From Tausonia pullulans (Eukaryota; Basidiomycota; Tremellomycetes; Cystofilobasidiales; Mrakiaceae): a stretch of 64,000 bases of DNA. This document shows positions 21,196 through 32,797 of this stretch, one piece after another. The translations under genes and the position numbers were made by a program. The stretch lies in NCBI GenBank assembly GCA_951802195.1, contig OX637622.1, forward strand, positions 248,001 to 312,000. Reading direction: 5' to 3'. The notes under the pieces are model-generated. The model saw nothing but the letters and a program-made list of their open reading frames with translations. It searched no databases and was not told where the DNA came from. Position 1 is the stretch's first letter; the number at the start of each line of letters is the position of its first letter.

Positions 21196-22984
21196 ATGTC
21201 ATCCTCCTCTGCCCCCATCCGCGTTGCCGTCCTCGGCATCGGCATGTCTGCCCTGTAAGCATTTCACCATTCGCCATCGCCGTCTCAGTGTCACTGACAC
21301 CCGCTTCTTTCATACGCCCTTACCCCCCCAGCGTCTTCCACATCCCCTTTATTCAGGCTTTCCCCGAGGATTGGACTCTACACACCATCCTTGAGCGCAA
21401 GGCTACGCCCGAGAAGTCTGAGGCCCGCGACTGGTTCCCCGGCGTCAAGGTCGCGACGACGCTGGAGCAGGTCCTTGAGGACCCGGAGGTCGACGCCGTC
21501 GTCATCAGCACCATCCAGGAGACGCACTTCGATTTCGCCAAGGTCCGTCCCATCCGAAGTCTTCCATAGGCGCCTGCGTGATCTGATGCAGGCCCCAGAG
21601 CTGACGACACCAAACCCGGGTGACGCCGAGCAGAGGGCGCTCAAGGCTGGCAAGCACGGTTCGTTTCTCTTCTCTTGGGGGTAAACCGCGTTCTCCGCAG
21701 AGGGGCTGACAGAGTTCACCTGCCTCTTTTGGTTTGCAGTCCTTATCGAGAAGCCTCTCGTCCCGACCTTCGCCGAGGCTCAGGAGCTCGTCGAGCTCGC
21801 CAGGTCGACCGGCCTCATCCTCGCCACGTACCAGAACCGTCGGTTCGACGCCGGTGCGTGAGCGAAGCAAGATGAACATGCAGAATAGGGGACCACTAAC
21901 ATTCTTGGTGCCCCTCCAGACCTCCTCACCGTCAAGAGTCTCATCGAAGACGGCACCTTTGGCGAGATCAGCGAGTTTGAGGTGCGGAAAAACACGGCGT
22001 CCCTGTCTCTCGGACTCAATCACCTGATATCTCGCAATTCTCGCAGTCTCACTTTGACCGGTACCGCACAGAGCTTGCCACCAGTCGACAGTGGAAAGAG
22101 CTGCCCGGTCCCGGCAGCGGCGCCGAGTACGACCTCGGATCGCACCTGGTATGTTCGTTTATGCGAGGTCCACTTTTTCAACTTCTCACGCATTTCTTCA
22201 TGTCGGGTGGGCCTCTCAGCTCGACCAGGCCCTCTACCTTTTCGGTCGCCCGGAGTCTGTCTCGGGCATTATTCGCAACCAGCGCCTCATTGGCCCCGTC
22301 TCCGACTCGTTCATCATCACCCGTATGCCCTCTCCTAACAGCTTTGCCGCGAGTGAACAACCCTGACTCCCCCGTCGCCTCTCCGAACGCTGCTCTCAGT
22401 GAGCTACCCTCCCACTGCTGAGCGCAAGCTCCCCCTGCTTGTTACCTGCCGCGCGGGTTCCCTCTCTCTCGTCACCCCCCAGGAGCGTTTCATCATCCGG
22501 GGTACGTCCTCTACAGCACACGCAGCTGTCACAATCCGGCTGGACTGACAGTTCACTCTCTGGGCTCTCCTCCAGGCACCAAGGCTTCCTTCATCAAGCA
22601 CGGCCTCGACCCGCAAGAGGATCAGCTCAAAGCGTTGAGCAACTTCGGTGGTCCTGCCGACCCCAACGCCGTCAAGCCGACTCAGGAGGGCTTCGGCAAG
22701 GAGGACAAGGCCCTCTGGGGCCGGCTCGAGACCAAGGAGGGCGTCAAGACCATCGAGACTAAGCCGGGTCGGTACGAGGACTGGTACCGGAATGTTGCCG
22801 ATGTGAGTGAGGGTATCGATTTGTCTTGAAGAAAAAGCCGTTGACAAATGCATCCCATCCCCAGGCCATCAAGAGCAAGGACGCGTCGAAGCTCATCGTT
22901 AAGCCCGAGCAGGCCGCTGAGGTCATCGAGATCATCGAGGCCGCGCGCCGCTCTTCGGAGGAGGGCCGGGTCATCAAGGTCTGA
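21196..22984 (+). CDS. Gfo/Idh/MocA family NAD(P)-dependent oxidoreductase, YdgJ-like
   Basis: The N-terminal Rossmann fold opens with IRVAVLGIGMSALVFHIPFI; the dinucleotide loop GIGMSA takes the place of GxGxxG. Then come VDAVVISTIQETHFDFAK, the catalytic-lysine signature AGKHVLIEKPLVPTFAEAQE, and NRRFDADLLTVKSLIEDG. The C-terminal beta-sheet domain has ESHFDRYR, GPGSGAEYDLGSHLLDQA and SFIKHGLDPQEDQLK. The order and wording are those of E. coli YdgJ and its fungal relatives, whose substrates are largely unknown. At least eight short introns; phases agree at every junction checked, for example LKAGKH|VLIEKP. The start at 21196 lies two codons before a Ser-rich stretch and fits the family length of about 370 residues. 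Confidence 0.92.
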
Positions 22985-23457
22985 TTTGAGCTGAGTATAT
23001 ACTTATGTGATAGGGGTCTCTGTCGACTATGGGAAAAGAAGAAAGATAGGAGAGAGAGTTGCGACGGGAAAGAGACAGGTGACGTCACGTTTTAACGCGA
23101 CTTGGGCGAGAGTCTGACTGCTGAGGATCGGCGGGGACTCTGGCCTCCTCCGTCTCCTCCTTCCCCTCCGTCTCCTCCCCCCCCCCCTCCTTCAAACGTG
23201 CCTGTCCTGTCTGCCTCGCACCTCTCTTGCCGCTTGGTCCTCCGCCCATCGACCTTCCGTGCCCTCATAACTCCCATCCGATCTCCTCGACTCTCATTGT
23301 CGATGTCGTCGATCCTCCAGACGAACCCAGATAGGCCGATCCCAAATGAGGTTGCCTCTGAGACTAGACGCGTCCATGGTGACGACATGACGCCTGCGGA
23401 TGAGGACTGGTTCAGGGGCAATATTTGCGAGTTCTTCTTTTTTTTGTTCTATCTTAG
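22985..23457. promoter_or_regulatory. Intergenic, promoter of the photolyase gene
   Basis: 473 bp with a C/T-rich stretch (23150-23190) and a T9 run shortly before the ATG. An open frame from an ATG at 23303 overlaps the photolyase start in another frame; it may be an upstream ORF. Confidence 0.4.
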
Positions 23458-26420
23458 ATGCAGAGGAAGACACCAGCTGACAGCATAGTTGCCGTGACGC
23501 GTCCAGATCCGCGCGTCTCGACGGTGGAGAACGCCGATCGGATGGACGCAGCGCCGCCGCTCGATCTCCTCGAGGACGAGCTCATTGAGCAGTCCAAGGC
23601 GCTTCAACAGGCACCCATCGAGCCTGGCAAGTGCGCTATCTACTGGATGCGGATGAACGATATGCGCCGTGAGTGTGTCTCTCGATCCAGCAAGAGCGAC
23701 TCTAATCGTCACAGCAAAGCGCGCGCCGTCGGAGCTGAACCAGTTTGCTTGCGTCTCTCTCCCTTGCTCGCATTGTCAGTCCGCGACAACCGCGCTCTCT
23801 CTCTCGCCTCAGCCCACGCCCAGAAGCACTCGATCCCGCTCGTCGTCCTCTTCACGATCGTCCCTGCCGAGTACAAGGCGCACGATCGATCCAAGCGGAG
23901 GGTCGACTTTGTGCTCCGCAACCTCCGCTCAGTCCAGCAGTCGCTTGGAAAGCTCAACATACCGGTCCTCACTCTCAACCTTCCCACCTCAGCAGGTCGG
24001 CGAAGCGTGCCGAAGCGTGTGCTTGACTGGGCGGAGAGCAAGGGTGCGACGCACATCTGGGCGGATCTGACCTACGAGGTCGACGAGCTGCAGCGGGACA
24101 TCAGGCTACTCACGGACGGGAGGAAGAGAGGGTTTAGGATCGGCCTCGAGCACGACAGGCTGATCATCCCGCCAGGAGGCGTCAAGAAGAAGACAGGTGG
24201 AGGGATCTATACGGTAGGTTGTCGGCGGCGTCGGACGCCGCGATGATCGGTCACTCAACCCCGATCTTTCCTACCAGGTCTACTCACCGTGGTACAGAGT
24301 CTGGGCGTCCATGATCGCTGCGAGCCCCAAGCTCATTGAGCCCTACCCGGACGCGGCCGCAAACGAGGCGTCGGCGCTCAAAGCCTTTGAAGATGACATC
24401 TCTGCCATGCCCATTCCCGATGCAGTCGAGGGCTTTGAGCTCGACCCAGAGGACGCCAAGAAGATGAAGGAGGTCCATCCTGAGGGAGAGACTGCCGCGA
24501 TGGTGGTGAGCGTCTTCTCGATTTCGTTCGGACGGCCACTCAACCGCTGACAATCGTTCTTGCTGAGTTCTTCAGGTTCTCCAGCAATTCCTAACGACCA
24601 AGGCCAGTTCCTCGAAATTGGGCGCCGTCAATCCTACTGAGGATGGTCCACCGGCCTCGAAGAAAGAATCGAGGATTGAGTCATACGCTGATGGCCGCAA
24701 CGAGGCCGACAAGAACACGACTAGCCGGCTCAGGTGAACTGCTTCTCTGATTCCTCAGCCGGATTGTCAACTCGTATCTCCCGAGGCTTACATGCCCCTT
24801 CGATGGCTCACGCTCCAGTCCTTACTTGGCGTCGGGCATCCTCTCGCCCCGAGTGCTCCTCAAGGAGACTGCCAACCTGACCAACGGCAAGCTCGTCACC
24901 GAGAAGAAGGGAAGCGGCATCGGAACGTGGGTCAGCGAGGTCGCTTGGAGGGATTTTTACAACCACGTCTGTCCTGCCGAACCCTAGATTCTGCATCGTG
25001 ACTGACTCGCAGAGGTTCGCCTCATAGATCCTTGCTGCGTATCCGAGGGTTTCCAGTAAGGCTTTTGAAGAAGGCTTCGAGGGTGCTCATGCTGATCCGT
25101 GCCCTCCTACAGTGGGTCAGCCCTACAACGTTAAGTACCGTGGAGTGCAAGTAAGTTTCATTATATGCTCTCTCCTGGGGGCGTGGAAACTCACGCTGCG
25201 CCTACGACAGTGGGAGACCGATCCCAAGATGCTCGAGGCTTGGAAGAAGGGCCGGACGGTGAGTTAACTACGCGCGAACTATGAGGGCCACTGCTCACTC
25301 TACCTCGTTCGTTCTCACAGGGCTATCCTATCGTCGATGCAGCGATGAGGCAATGCAACGAGGCGGGCTGGATGCACAACGTACGAGAACTCATCTGTCA
25401 AACTGCAACATGCTGACCCCCCCAGCTGACTCAATTCTCTCTTCGCAGAGGAGCCGCATGATTGCGGCCTCCTTTCTCGCAAAGGACCTCATGATCGACT
25501 GGCGGCTTGGGGAGCGCTATTTGTGAGTACCGTGGCCTCTATTGATTGCGGAAGAAGCTGACGCGATCTTATATTAGCATGACCTGTTTCGTCGATGGTG
25601 ACCTGGCGTCCAAGTGAGTTTGGTCCGCTCATGTCTTCCCGCTCTTTCAGGCCATTGACGTTTCGAAACGTCTAGCAACGGCGGGTGGCAATGGACGGCG
25701 AGCGTAAGTCGCCCTTCCGCCCTCTTGAAACCCCGTCTATCTAACCAACACCCAGCTTGTTATCGACTCGCCAGACCGGCACCGACCCCCAGCCTTACTT
25801 CCGCATCTTCAATCCGACGTCGCAATCCGAGAAGGCTGACCCCTCGGGCGACTACATCCGCCACTTTGTGCCCGAGCTTCGGGGGCTTAAGGGCAAAGGT
25901 CAGACCTTGACGTGCGCCTGTCTTTTGGATCTCGTTGACGGGGTGACGCCTGAACCCCCTCCGCAGACGTGCACGACCCGTACGGCCGCCTCTCGCCCGC
26001 CGTGTTCAAGAAGCTCGGCTACCCAGAACCCATCGTCGAGCACAAAACGGCGAGGGAGCGGGCGCTCAGGCGGTTCAAGAACGTCGGAGAGAAGCCGGAC
26101 GAGGATGGGTCCGTCTTCTCTCCGATCTGGACACTCAAGACCACTAGCAAGGATGAGTGCTGATAAGACTCTTCGTTTGCTGTAGATCTGCGGCAGCCAA
26201 GGGCGACGGGAAGAGAGCGAGCACGAAGAAGATCCCGGGCAAGGGCAGCCTTGATGCGTTCGGGTTCTCCTGCAAGCCCAAGTCGGGCACGTCCGTTGGC
26301 TCTAAGCGGAAGAAGACTGACGATTCCGAGTCTGAGGAGGCCAAGGAGTCCGGTGCTGAGGAGGACGAGGATGAGGCACTGAAGACTAAGCGGCTGAGGC
26401 GAGCAAAGGTAGAGAAGTAA
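23458..26420 (+). CDS. PHR1: Class I CPD DNA photolyase
   Basis: Uses light and FADH- to split cyclobutane pyrimidine dimers. The alpha/beta antenna domain includes YWMRMNDMR then [14 protein letters not shown]. The FAD domain has [84 protein letters not shown] and [13 protein letters not shown]. These match yeast Phr1 and E. coli PhrB almost word for word. The three electron-transfer tryptophans are in place: VQWETD, DWRLGE and GGWQW. About a dozen short introns. A 75-nt intron removes an in-frame stop near 26161 and adds a charged tail ([22 protein letters not shown]) that looks like a nuclear-localisation and disordered region. I start at 23458; the upstream ATG at 23303 is in another frame. 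Confidence 0.95.
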
Positions 26421-26546
26421 TACCCCGCGCTTTCTTTCTCAATTTCTCTCAGTTGCCTGTATCACCTCCACCACCTTTACTCTAGTCTTTTGTCTTTTCA
26501 AGATGTATGCGCGCACCCACGTTCGTTTCAAAGTCATGCTCGGAAA

Positions 26547-28724
26547 TCATGCCGCGATTCCTCCAACGAGGACCTTGGCAGGAGCGGGCCAAGCCCGCTC
26601 CTTCGCACTCTGGACCCGCACTTCCACCTCCTTCGCATTACCACCCCTCCGTTCGTTCGCCTCGCTGATCCGCGCGTCCAGGGCGGCCCTGAGGGCCGCG
26701 AGCCGCTGCTCCATCCGTTTGCCCTCTAGGAAGCGCTCTGAGTTCGGCGGGAAGGTCTCGCCGAACTGGTCCTTCGACGTTTCAAAGTAGCCGACCTGCC
26801 ACTCAAGGCCAGGCTCGCCGAGCGTGGCGCGGATCCGACGGAGAGCGAGGAGATGGTCGTGGGCGTCAGTGTCGCCAGCCTCGACGGCGGCCGACGAGGG
26901 AGACGCAGTGTTGAAGATGGTCGTCGCAGCCTCGAGGATGGCGTAGATCGGGGCGTTGCGGTCCTTGAGCGGGGCGAGCTGCACATCGGCATCCTGCTTC
27001 GTAAGGTACTTATTGGGCGTGAAGCCCGGTCGCTTAGCGAGCGTCCGTTCATCGACGTCTGGGGAGCGGAACGCGCGACCCTCGTCGGTCGTCAGGAGCC
27101 GAAGGAGAATGGAGGTCGTCGTCCGAAGCGCCGGGGGGAAGTCCGGCTGGGCCGAGACGACCTGGGCGAGCGACTCAAGGACGGGGATCGAGAGCGACCG
27201 CATGGGTCGACCGGCGGGGACGAGCGTGAGACGGGCGTCGTAGAGCTGGGAAGCCGCCCTGAAGACGTCCTTCCAATCTTCGGAACGAGGGAGGAAAGCA
27301 GCCTCTCCGGTGGAGGCCTCGCGGTCAAACTCGGACCGGAGACCAGCGACCCGACCGAGGACGAAGCGCCAAAGGTCGAGCGTCATCCGGAACCGGGTGA
27401 GATTCTCGAGCTCAGCGATGGCGACCAAGAGAGACCGGACCGAACCGAGCTCGCCAGCGACACGGGCCTGCTCCTCCGGAAGGCGAGTGACGAGCTCATC
27501 GGCGCCCAGTTCGAGCTCAGCGAACGCTTGCTTCTGGGCCTTGACGGCCTCGTCAAAGATCGCCTGCTCAGACTGCGGCACCGACTGTGGGAGGACCGCC
27601 GAGAGGAGCGCAAGGCGAATGGCCTCGCTTGCACTCTTCTGACGCGCCTCGTTTGCCTGGAGCTGCATCTCGGCCTCCTGGATGCGGTACTCGATCGCCT
27701 TGACGCGTGTCGCGCGCTTCGTTCGCTCCCTCGCCTTCATGGCCTCGTACTTCTGCTCGGCCTTGAGAAGCGCGGCCTGCTCGAACGCCGCCTCCTCCCG
27801 AGCGAGCTCATCGGCGCACTCGGCCTTGAGCGCCGCCTCCTGGGCGGGCTCGTCCCTCGTGAGCCGGGCGTACTTGTCCCGAACCTCCCTCTCCTTGGCG
27901 ATCCAGTCGGCCTCGAAAAACTCCGGCTCGGAACGAACGACCTTCTCGACAAGCGACTCGGACGACGGGACGCTCGCGAGTTCAGCCTTTGCAGCCTCGC
28001 CGGCCGCACGAGCCTTGGCCGCCAGCTGTGCCGCAGACTTCTCGACGGGACGAGCGGTCTGGACGATCCGACGGACCTCCTGGAGCGGGATAAACCGAGC
28101 GGCCTGGATGGCCGCCGCCGGCTCGGGGGCGCGCGCCTGGTCGATCGCGAACGCGGCCTTCCACTCGGACCCCCGACGAAGGAGGTTCTCGTACGGAAGA
28201 AGCTCAATGAGCGCCCTCAGGGATCGCTCATCCATCCGGACATGGACCTCACGCATGAGGCGAGCAAACTCGAGCGCGGCGTTGAAGTCCCGACGACGAG
28301 CGCACTGCTCGAGCATCTCATTCCACTTGCGCGTCGAGCGGTAATCGACCCGGGGGACGACCTTGATGGGCGTTCCGTAGAGCGCCTTGTGGATGGGCAA
28401 CTCCTTGGGCGCCGTCCGGGGGAAGGGCGCCTGTCGGAGTCGGGCCTGAGCGGGCGACGAGTGGAGGGTGCCGTCCGCGTTGACAGAGGGGAACATGAGG
28501 GCATGGTAGTTGGGCGGGAGCTCCGAGGAAAGGAACTGCGGAGGCGCGTCGTGCCGAGAGGGCAGCTTGTGAGGGTTGTGCCTCGGAGCGGGGTGCCGGT
28601 CGCGCGTGTAGTTGATGACGGCCTGGCGGTTGAAGTTCCAGGGATCGTTGTTATGCGTGTGGTGGGCTGGTTTCCGGGGCTTCGGCTGAAGGTGAAACGG
28701 AATGTAGTCCCGGTGCGAAGCCAT
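26547..28724 (-). CDS. PPR-like, probably mitochondrial, helical protein (725 aa, intronless)
   Basis: A single open frame starting MASHRDYIPFHLQPKPRKP. Residues about 1-110 are basic and Pro/His-rich. STRKWNEMLEQCARRRDFNAALEFARLM, in two overlapping helices, resembles a pentatricopeptide pair (W-N-x-M-L, G/R-D-F-x-x-A). A long Ala/Glu/Lys coiled-coil region follows (about 240-410), then further helical stretches and an Ala-rich end. Basidiomycete proteins of this build are often mitochondrial RNA-binding or translation factors, but I cannot name a family. It lacks introns in a genome where most genes have five or more, which also marks the other PPR-like gene at 34691. It is convergent with the photolyase, 126 bp apart. 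The similarly long plus-strand frame over it is a shadow. Confidence 0.7.
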   Translation of the reverse strand: MASHRDYIPFHLQPKPRKPAHHTHNNDPWNFNRQAVINYTRDRHPAPRHNPHKLPSRHDAPPQFLSSELPPNYHALMFPSVNADGTLHSSPAQARLRQAPFPRTAPKELPIHKALYGTPIKVVPRVDYRSTRKWNEMLEQCARRRDFNAALEFARLMREVHVRMDERSLRALIELLPYENLLRRGSEWKAAFAIDQARAPEPAAAIQAARFIPLQEVRRIVQTARPVEKSAAQLAAKARAAGEAAKAELASVPSSESLVEKVVRSEPEFFEADWIAKEREVRDKYARLTRDEPAQEAALKAECADELAREEAAFEQAALLKAEQKYEAMKARERTKRATRVKAIEYRIQEAEMQLQANEARQKSASEAIRLALLSAVLPQSVPQSEQAIFDEAVKAQKQAFAELELGADELVTRLPEEQARVAGELGSVRSLLVAIAELENLTRFRMTLDLWRFVLGRVAGLRSEFDREASTGEAAFLPRSEDWKDVFRAASQLYDARLTLVPAGRPMRSLSIPVLESLAQVVSAQPDFPPALRTTTSILLRLLTTDEGRAFRSPDVDERTLAKRPGFTPNKYLTKQDADVQLAPLKDRNAPIYAILEAATTIFNTASPSSAAVEAGDTDAHDHLLALRRIRATLGEPGLEWQVGYFETSKDQFGETFPPNSERFLEGKRMEQRLAALRAALDARISEANERRGGNAKEVEVRVQSAKERAWPAPAKVLVGGIAA

Positions 28725-30645
28725 GGACTGAGAAAGCAGGCGGGCAAGCAGGAGGGGTATGGAGCAACAGGGGCGAGGCGAGGCGGTTGGGCCGAGTGAG
28801 AGAGCGGAGGAGCGATCAGGAGCAGTCCCTTCCCGGCAGCTGCCAACCCAGGCTCAAGGTATGGAATCGACTCACATGCGAGCGGGAGGTGCCAATATCG
28901 AGACTACCTGTTGTAGAGAAGCACCGGGACGACGTCGCTGTAAGAGAAGGAGACACGGAGCATCCAGAAAAAGTCAGCCCTCTGGTAGGTCGAGCGCGTC
29001 GAGAAGCGGGCGAAAGAAAGCAAGGCGGGACACTTCGAAGCGAGGGGTGTTCCCCCCTGCCGTGGAGGAACACAAGGAACAGAGCCGACGCTCCTCGGAT
29101 GAGAGTGTGGGTATAAGAAGTCGAGCGAGACGAGGCGACGCGAGCTCCCTCTACTCTCTCACTCGGACCTCAAACGCGAAAAGGCCGGCTCTCTGTCGAC
29201 CGCGCCCTCTTGGGAAGGTCGAGCGGTGCCCGACTGACTCTAGCGGCCTCGGTATCCTGGTGAGGGTCTCAGAAGAAGGCCTTCACCAGCGGGTCCAACG
29301 ACGAAAGCGTGGGCCCGCCCATTCGTCCGTCGTTCGCTCGCTCGAAGCGGCGCGCAGGGTTGAGCAAACGACGTCTTTCTCCTCGCAGATCGGCCTTGGC
29401 CTTGCCTCAGAGAGGACTTAGGCCAACCGAGAGAGACAACTCTACAAGCAGAGCGTTCGTAGACGAAACGGCGTCGCAGAGCTGACTGGTCTGGTGAGTG
29501 GACGGACGGACGCGCGCGCGTCCCTGTCTTGTATGCTAGGGATTCGATTGACAGGCGGGCGTGGCGAGCTCGCCTGGGCGCCTACCCTCTCCGGGCCTCG
29601 AGCCTATAGCCCGAGGAAGAGAATTACGTATAACGGGAAGGAGAGCATGCTCACCAGGGACGCTGGAAAGCCGTCTCGACAGCATCTTGGCGGATTGAGG
29701 AAGAGCGAAGAAGAGCGGGAAACCGGGACGAAAGACCGGGCCTGGCGAACTGGACGGGCGAGTGTGTTCGAAGAGTCGGAGGGACGGGTAGATCTGCCCA
29801 AGGAAGGAGAGAGAGAGAGTCCGGTCGGTCCGCGGAAGTGGCGAAGGTGGTCGTCGAGAGTCGAAAGGACAGGAGGACGAGCGCTTCTCCGTGAGGGGCC
29901 CAGCTGCTGGTTGTCAAGCGTCCGATATGATCTTGGGATCGCCACGAAGTACTCTGCCTGTGCGTGCAGAGGTCACTTTGACTGACATGACCTGCAGAGC
30001 TCAGCATAGTAGCTGTGGAGCCTCCCATCTTTCGGGTTGTGGCCTCAGTGGCAGGCTGACGCAAGTCAGCTTTCTGTGGCATCACCCTGTCTCCCGTCTT
30101 GAAACCGAAGCTCGGGGCTGTCACTGGCCCATGGGGACCAAGCAATACACACTGCACCCTGTTGACTATCCGCGAAGCGACACCGGCTCCATGTGTGAGG
30201 GAGTACATACGGGCAGAAGGGGTCCATCTGCGATTGCGCGAGATGCAAGGGTGTCGGCACCAGATAAATAAGATGAGACCCTTGAACAGGCAAAGGGAAC
30301 AAAAAGAACAGGATACCTCCAAGTTAGTAGAGAGCAATACCGGTACTCCCAGAGACTCGCTTGACTGCTTGGATTGCTGCTTGTCCACTCATCAGCGCGC
30401 GCGTGCACCTAACTGCGGAAGCGATGCAGATTGGCTTTCATCAACGGAAGTGGAGGATCTCCATGATTCCCATGCTGCCGTCTTCTTTCTCTCACTTCCC
30501 AAGGTGATGCGGGGCCAAGATGGATAGTCATGGCCGGTTGCCTGGGAGCAACAGCACTGGGCTCTCTCCCCTCTCCCGGCTGGCTCGCGGGCGAAAAGGC
30601 CCCCTTCCCTCCGAACCTCGACCCTCCCTTCGACTCTCCCTCACC
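28725..30645. other. Intergenic, about 1.9 kb
   Basis: Holds the promoters of the divergent PPR-like gene and ATP14. Frames up to 245 codons occur, but they start at non-ATG codons, lack motifs and overlap each other. I see no gene, tRNA or repeat. Confidence 0.4.
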
Positions 30646-31582
30646 ATGTTCGCCGCCCGTGCTGTCGTGCGTCCCCTGTCCTCGCCTCTGGAGCGAGCGA
30701 CAGCATGCCGTCCTCAGCCCACGAGCTGACTTCCTCGCTGTTGCCCGTCCGCCCCACCTCCCCCCCCCTCCCCACCCTTCTCCCCTCCCTGCTCGCGCTC
30801 TCCGCTCGTCGTTCTCCTACCAGTCCCGCGTCGCCGCCCCTGCCGCTCGCCGGTCCATCTCCGTCTCTTCCGTCAAGAAGGGTCAGCGTGGCTCTCTTTC
30901 TCGACACTTCGTTTCAGTAGGCTGACTCTCTTGCCCTCTTCCTCCTTGTCCGCCGTCCGCCTTCCGTCCCTCGTCGCGCTTTCGGTTGGCCGCTACCTGC
31001 CTGCCGTCTTCCTTTCGCTCGTCCTTGTCACGTTCGCCAATCCACACCTCGGATCGCGTCCGAGCAGACCTTGTCCAGGACCTCTACCTCAAGGAGCTCA
31101 AGGCCTACAAGGCGCCCCCTGTTGTGCGTCGTCGTCTCTAGGTCCCCTCGCGCCGCCCTTGCGCCGTCTCGTCTGGCGCTTGCACGGCGACGAGCTTGGG
31201 GGACTTCGCTTGCGCCGCCCCGGCCTCGACCCCCGACAGACGGGCTGACTCTCGCTCCTCTCGCTCCCTCTTCTCTCCCCCCTGCTCTCTCCCATCCGTC
31301 TTTTCGACATCCTCCGCCCTCATTGCGTCGTGGGTGCGCCCAAACCAGGACCCCAAGGCCCACCTCGCCTCGGTCCGCCAGTTCAACGCGCCCTCGGCTC
31401 CCTCCGCGCCTTCCTCGCTCTCCTCCTCGCTCGCCCAGGACCTCGAGACCTACGACGCGACGGCCGTCGACTTCGCCGCCGCGACCGGCAAGGACGGTGC
31501 TGCTGCCGAGAAGGAGCAGACCATGTCCGAGTTCTACGAGGAGCTCCGGGCGGACGTCGTCAAGCCTGCCGAGCACCACTAG
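30646..31582 (+). CDS. ATP14: F1Fo-ATP synthase subunit h (Atp14)
   Basis: Small peripheral-stalk subunit of the mitochondrial ATP synthase. Four exons splice to MFAARAV, SRVAAPAARRSISVSSVKK, DLVQDLYLKELKAYKAPPV, then DPKAHLASVRQFNAP to the end. The N-terminus is an Arg/Ala/Ser-rich mitochondrial presequence. DLVQDLYLKELKAYKAPP is the family signature (VIQDLYLRELKDTKLAP in yeast Atp14). The acidic C-terminus (EQTMSEFYEELRADVVKPAE) also fits. Intron 1 removes about 150 nt and intron 2 about 190 nt, both long for this window. All phases agree. The protein is about 120 residues, the expected size. Confidence 0.88.
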
Positions 31583-32797
31583 ATGCGCGCTTGCGTAGTG
31601 TTGTAGATGAGCGTCGATGGAGAGAAGGGCTGGAAGCAGAAGGCAACAAGTAAAGAGATGGATTTGATGGAGGGCAGTATGGAACCGGTCGCGTTCGTTC
31701 GTTCATGAGTCGTCGCGAGGAAGGAGAAGGGCGCTCGCTTCTGGCTGGTTGGTCTTGATTTCTCACTCTCCCCCTCTGCTCTCCAGCGAGCTTCAGGAGC
31801 AGACTGGGAGAGCGTCCCTCGTGATCCTCCATTCGAACAGAGGCTTGGGCCCTCCGGGCCAGGCAGGTCGTGGCATCGTGAGCAGATGGCCGGACCTCCG
31901 ATCGAGGGAAGCGCATGGTAAGGGCAGTCCGGAGACGCGCGCGCGCTTTCGTGGCCTCGCCCCCTCGTTCTCGTCTCGTGAGAGGTGGATGGGCAACAGA
32001 TTAGATAGCCTCGCGGGTGCGGCTATCCTCTCCCCTCTCTGGACGAGGGGTGAGGTGCAAGGACTGGATTCGGAGCCTTGGCGAAGAAAGCCGAAGAGCT
32101 CTGGAGTTTGCCATCAGCTCGTTTGCCATCCGGCCTGCAGTGGCAGCCTGTAAGGAGCTCCAAAACCCATGATGCCACATAGAGCTGCTCTGGCGCTGCT
32201 CGCGTGGAACTGAGTTGACCCTGGATCTGCGCGATGTTGGTGGCGCGCTCAGGAGAGTGGATCTCTGTAGAACTAAAGCATGCCAGTCGAAGGAGCCGGT
32301 CCGAGACACGAGGCTCGCAGACATAAGAAACCTTTGTTGTTCATTCGTTTGGGGAAAAGACTGAGAGACAGACGGTGTGACACTGTGGCAAATGAACCCG
32401 AGCCACGGAGCCAACGGAACATGCTCCGGGTCCATGGAAGCCGACGTCGCGACAAGAGGAACCGAGCAAAGACTGCATAGCAAGGCCACCGACCAGCAGA
32501 CGTCGTTTGCCTGCTTGCAAGATGTGGTGGTCGTCCTCCGCTGGAGGAAGCTGACAGTGTTAAGCGCGCTGAGCGGCGCTCGACCGGCTCTCGCGCCGAG
32601 TCCCAGTGGGCAACTTGCTCGTCCTCACCTCTGCTCTCTCGACCTCTCGACCGCCAGCTGCTCTTCACCCCACCAACCCTCTCCGCCGCCGCCCTCCATC
32701 TACGTGGGTCCTCGCCCTCTGCTGCCGTCGGCTAGTCCGGTCCCTATGCAATCCCGCTGACACCGAGCTCGACCGGCCGGCCGACTGCAGCAGCAGC
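31583..32797. other. Intergenic ATP14 / NDUFA6
   Basis: About 1.2 kb of downstream and promoter sequence; the last 200 bp are a C/T-rich leader. No supported gene. Confidence 0.4.

Noticed and set aside
23303-23488. Alternative start of the photolyase at 23303
   Set aside because: This ATG is in another frame, and no splice between it and the photolyase exon restores the frame without a stop or wrong residues.
26853-28799. Plus-strand 648-codon frame over the 725-aa minus gene
   Set aside because: Shadow frame caused by GC-rich codons. It is Arg/Leu/Gly-rich, has no motif and lies wholly antisense to the better gene.
29651-30388. Minus-strand 245-codon frame between the PPR-like gene and ATP14
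   Set aside because: Its first codon is not ATG, and the composition is that of random GC-rich sequence with no recognisable domain.
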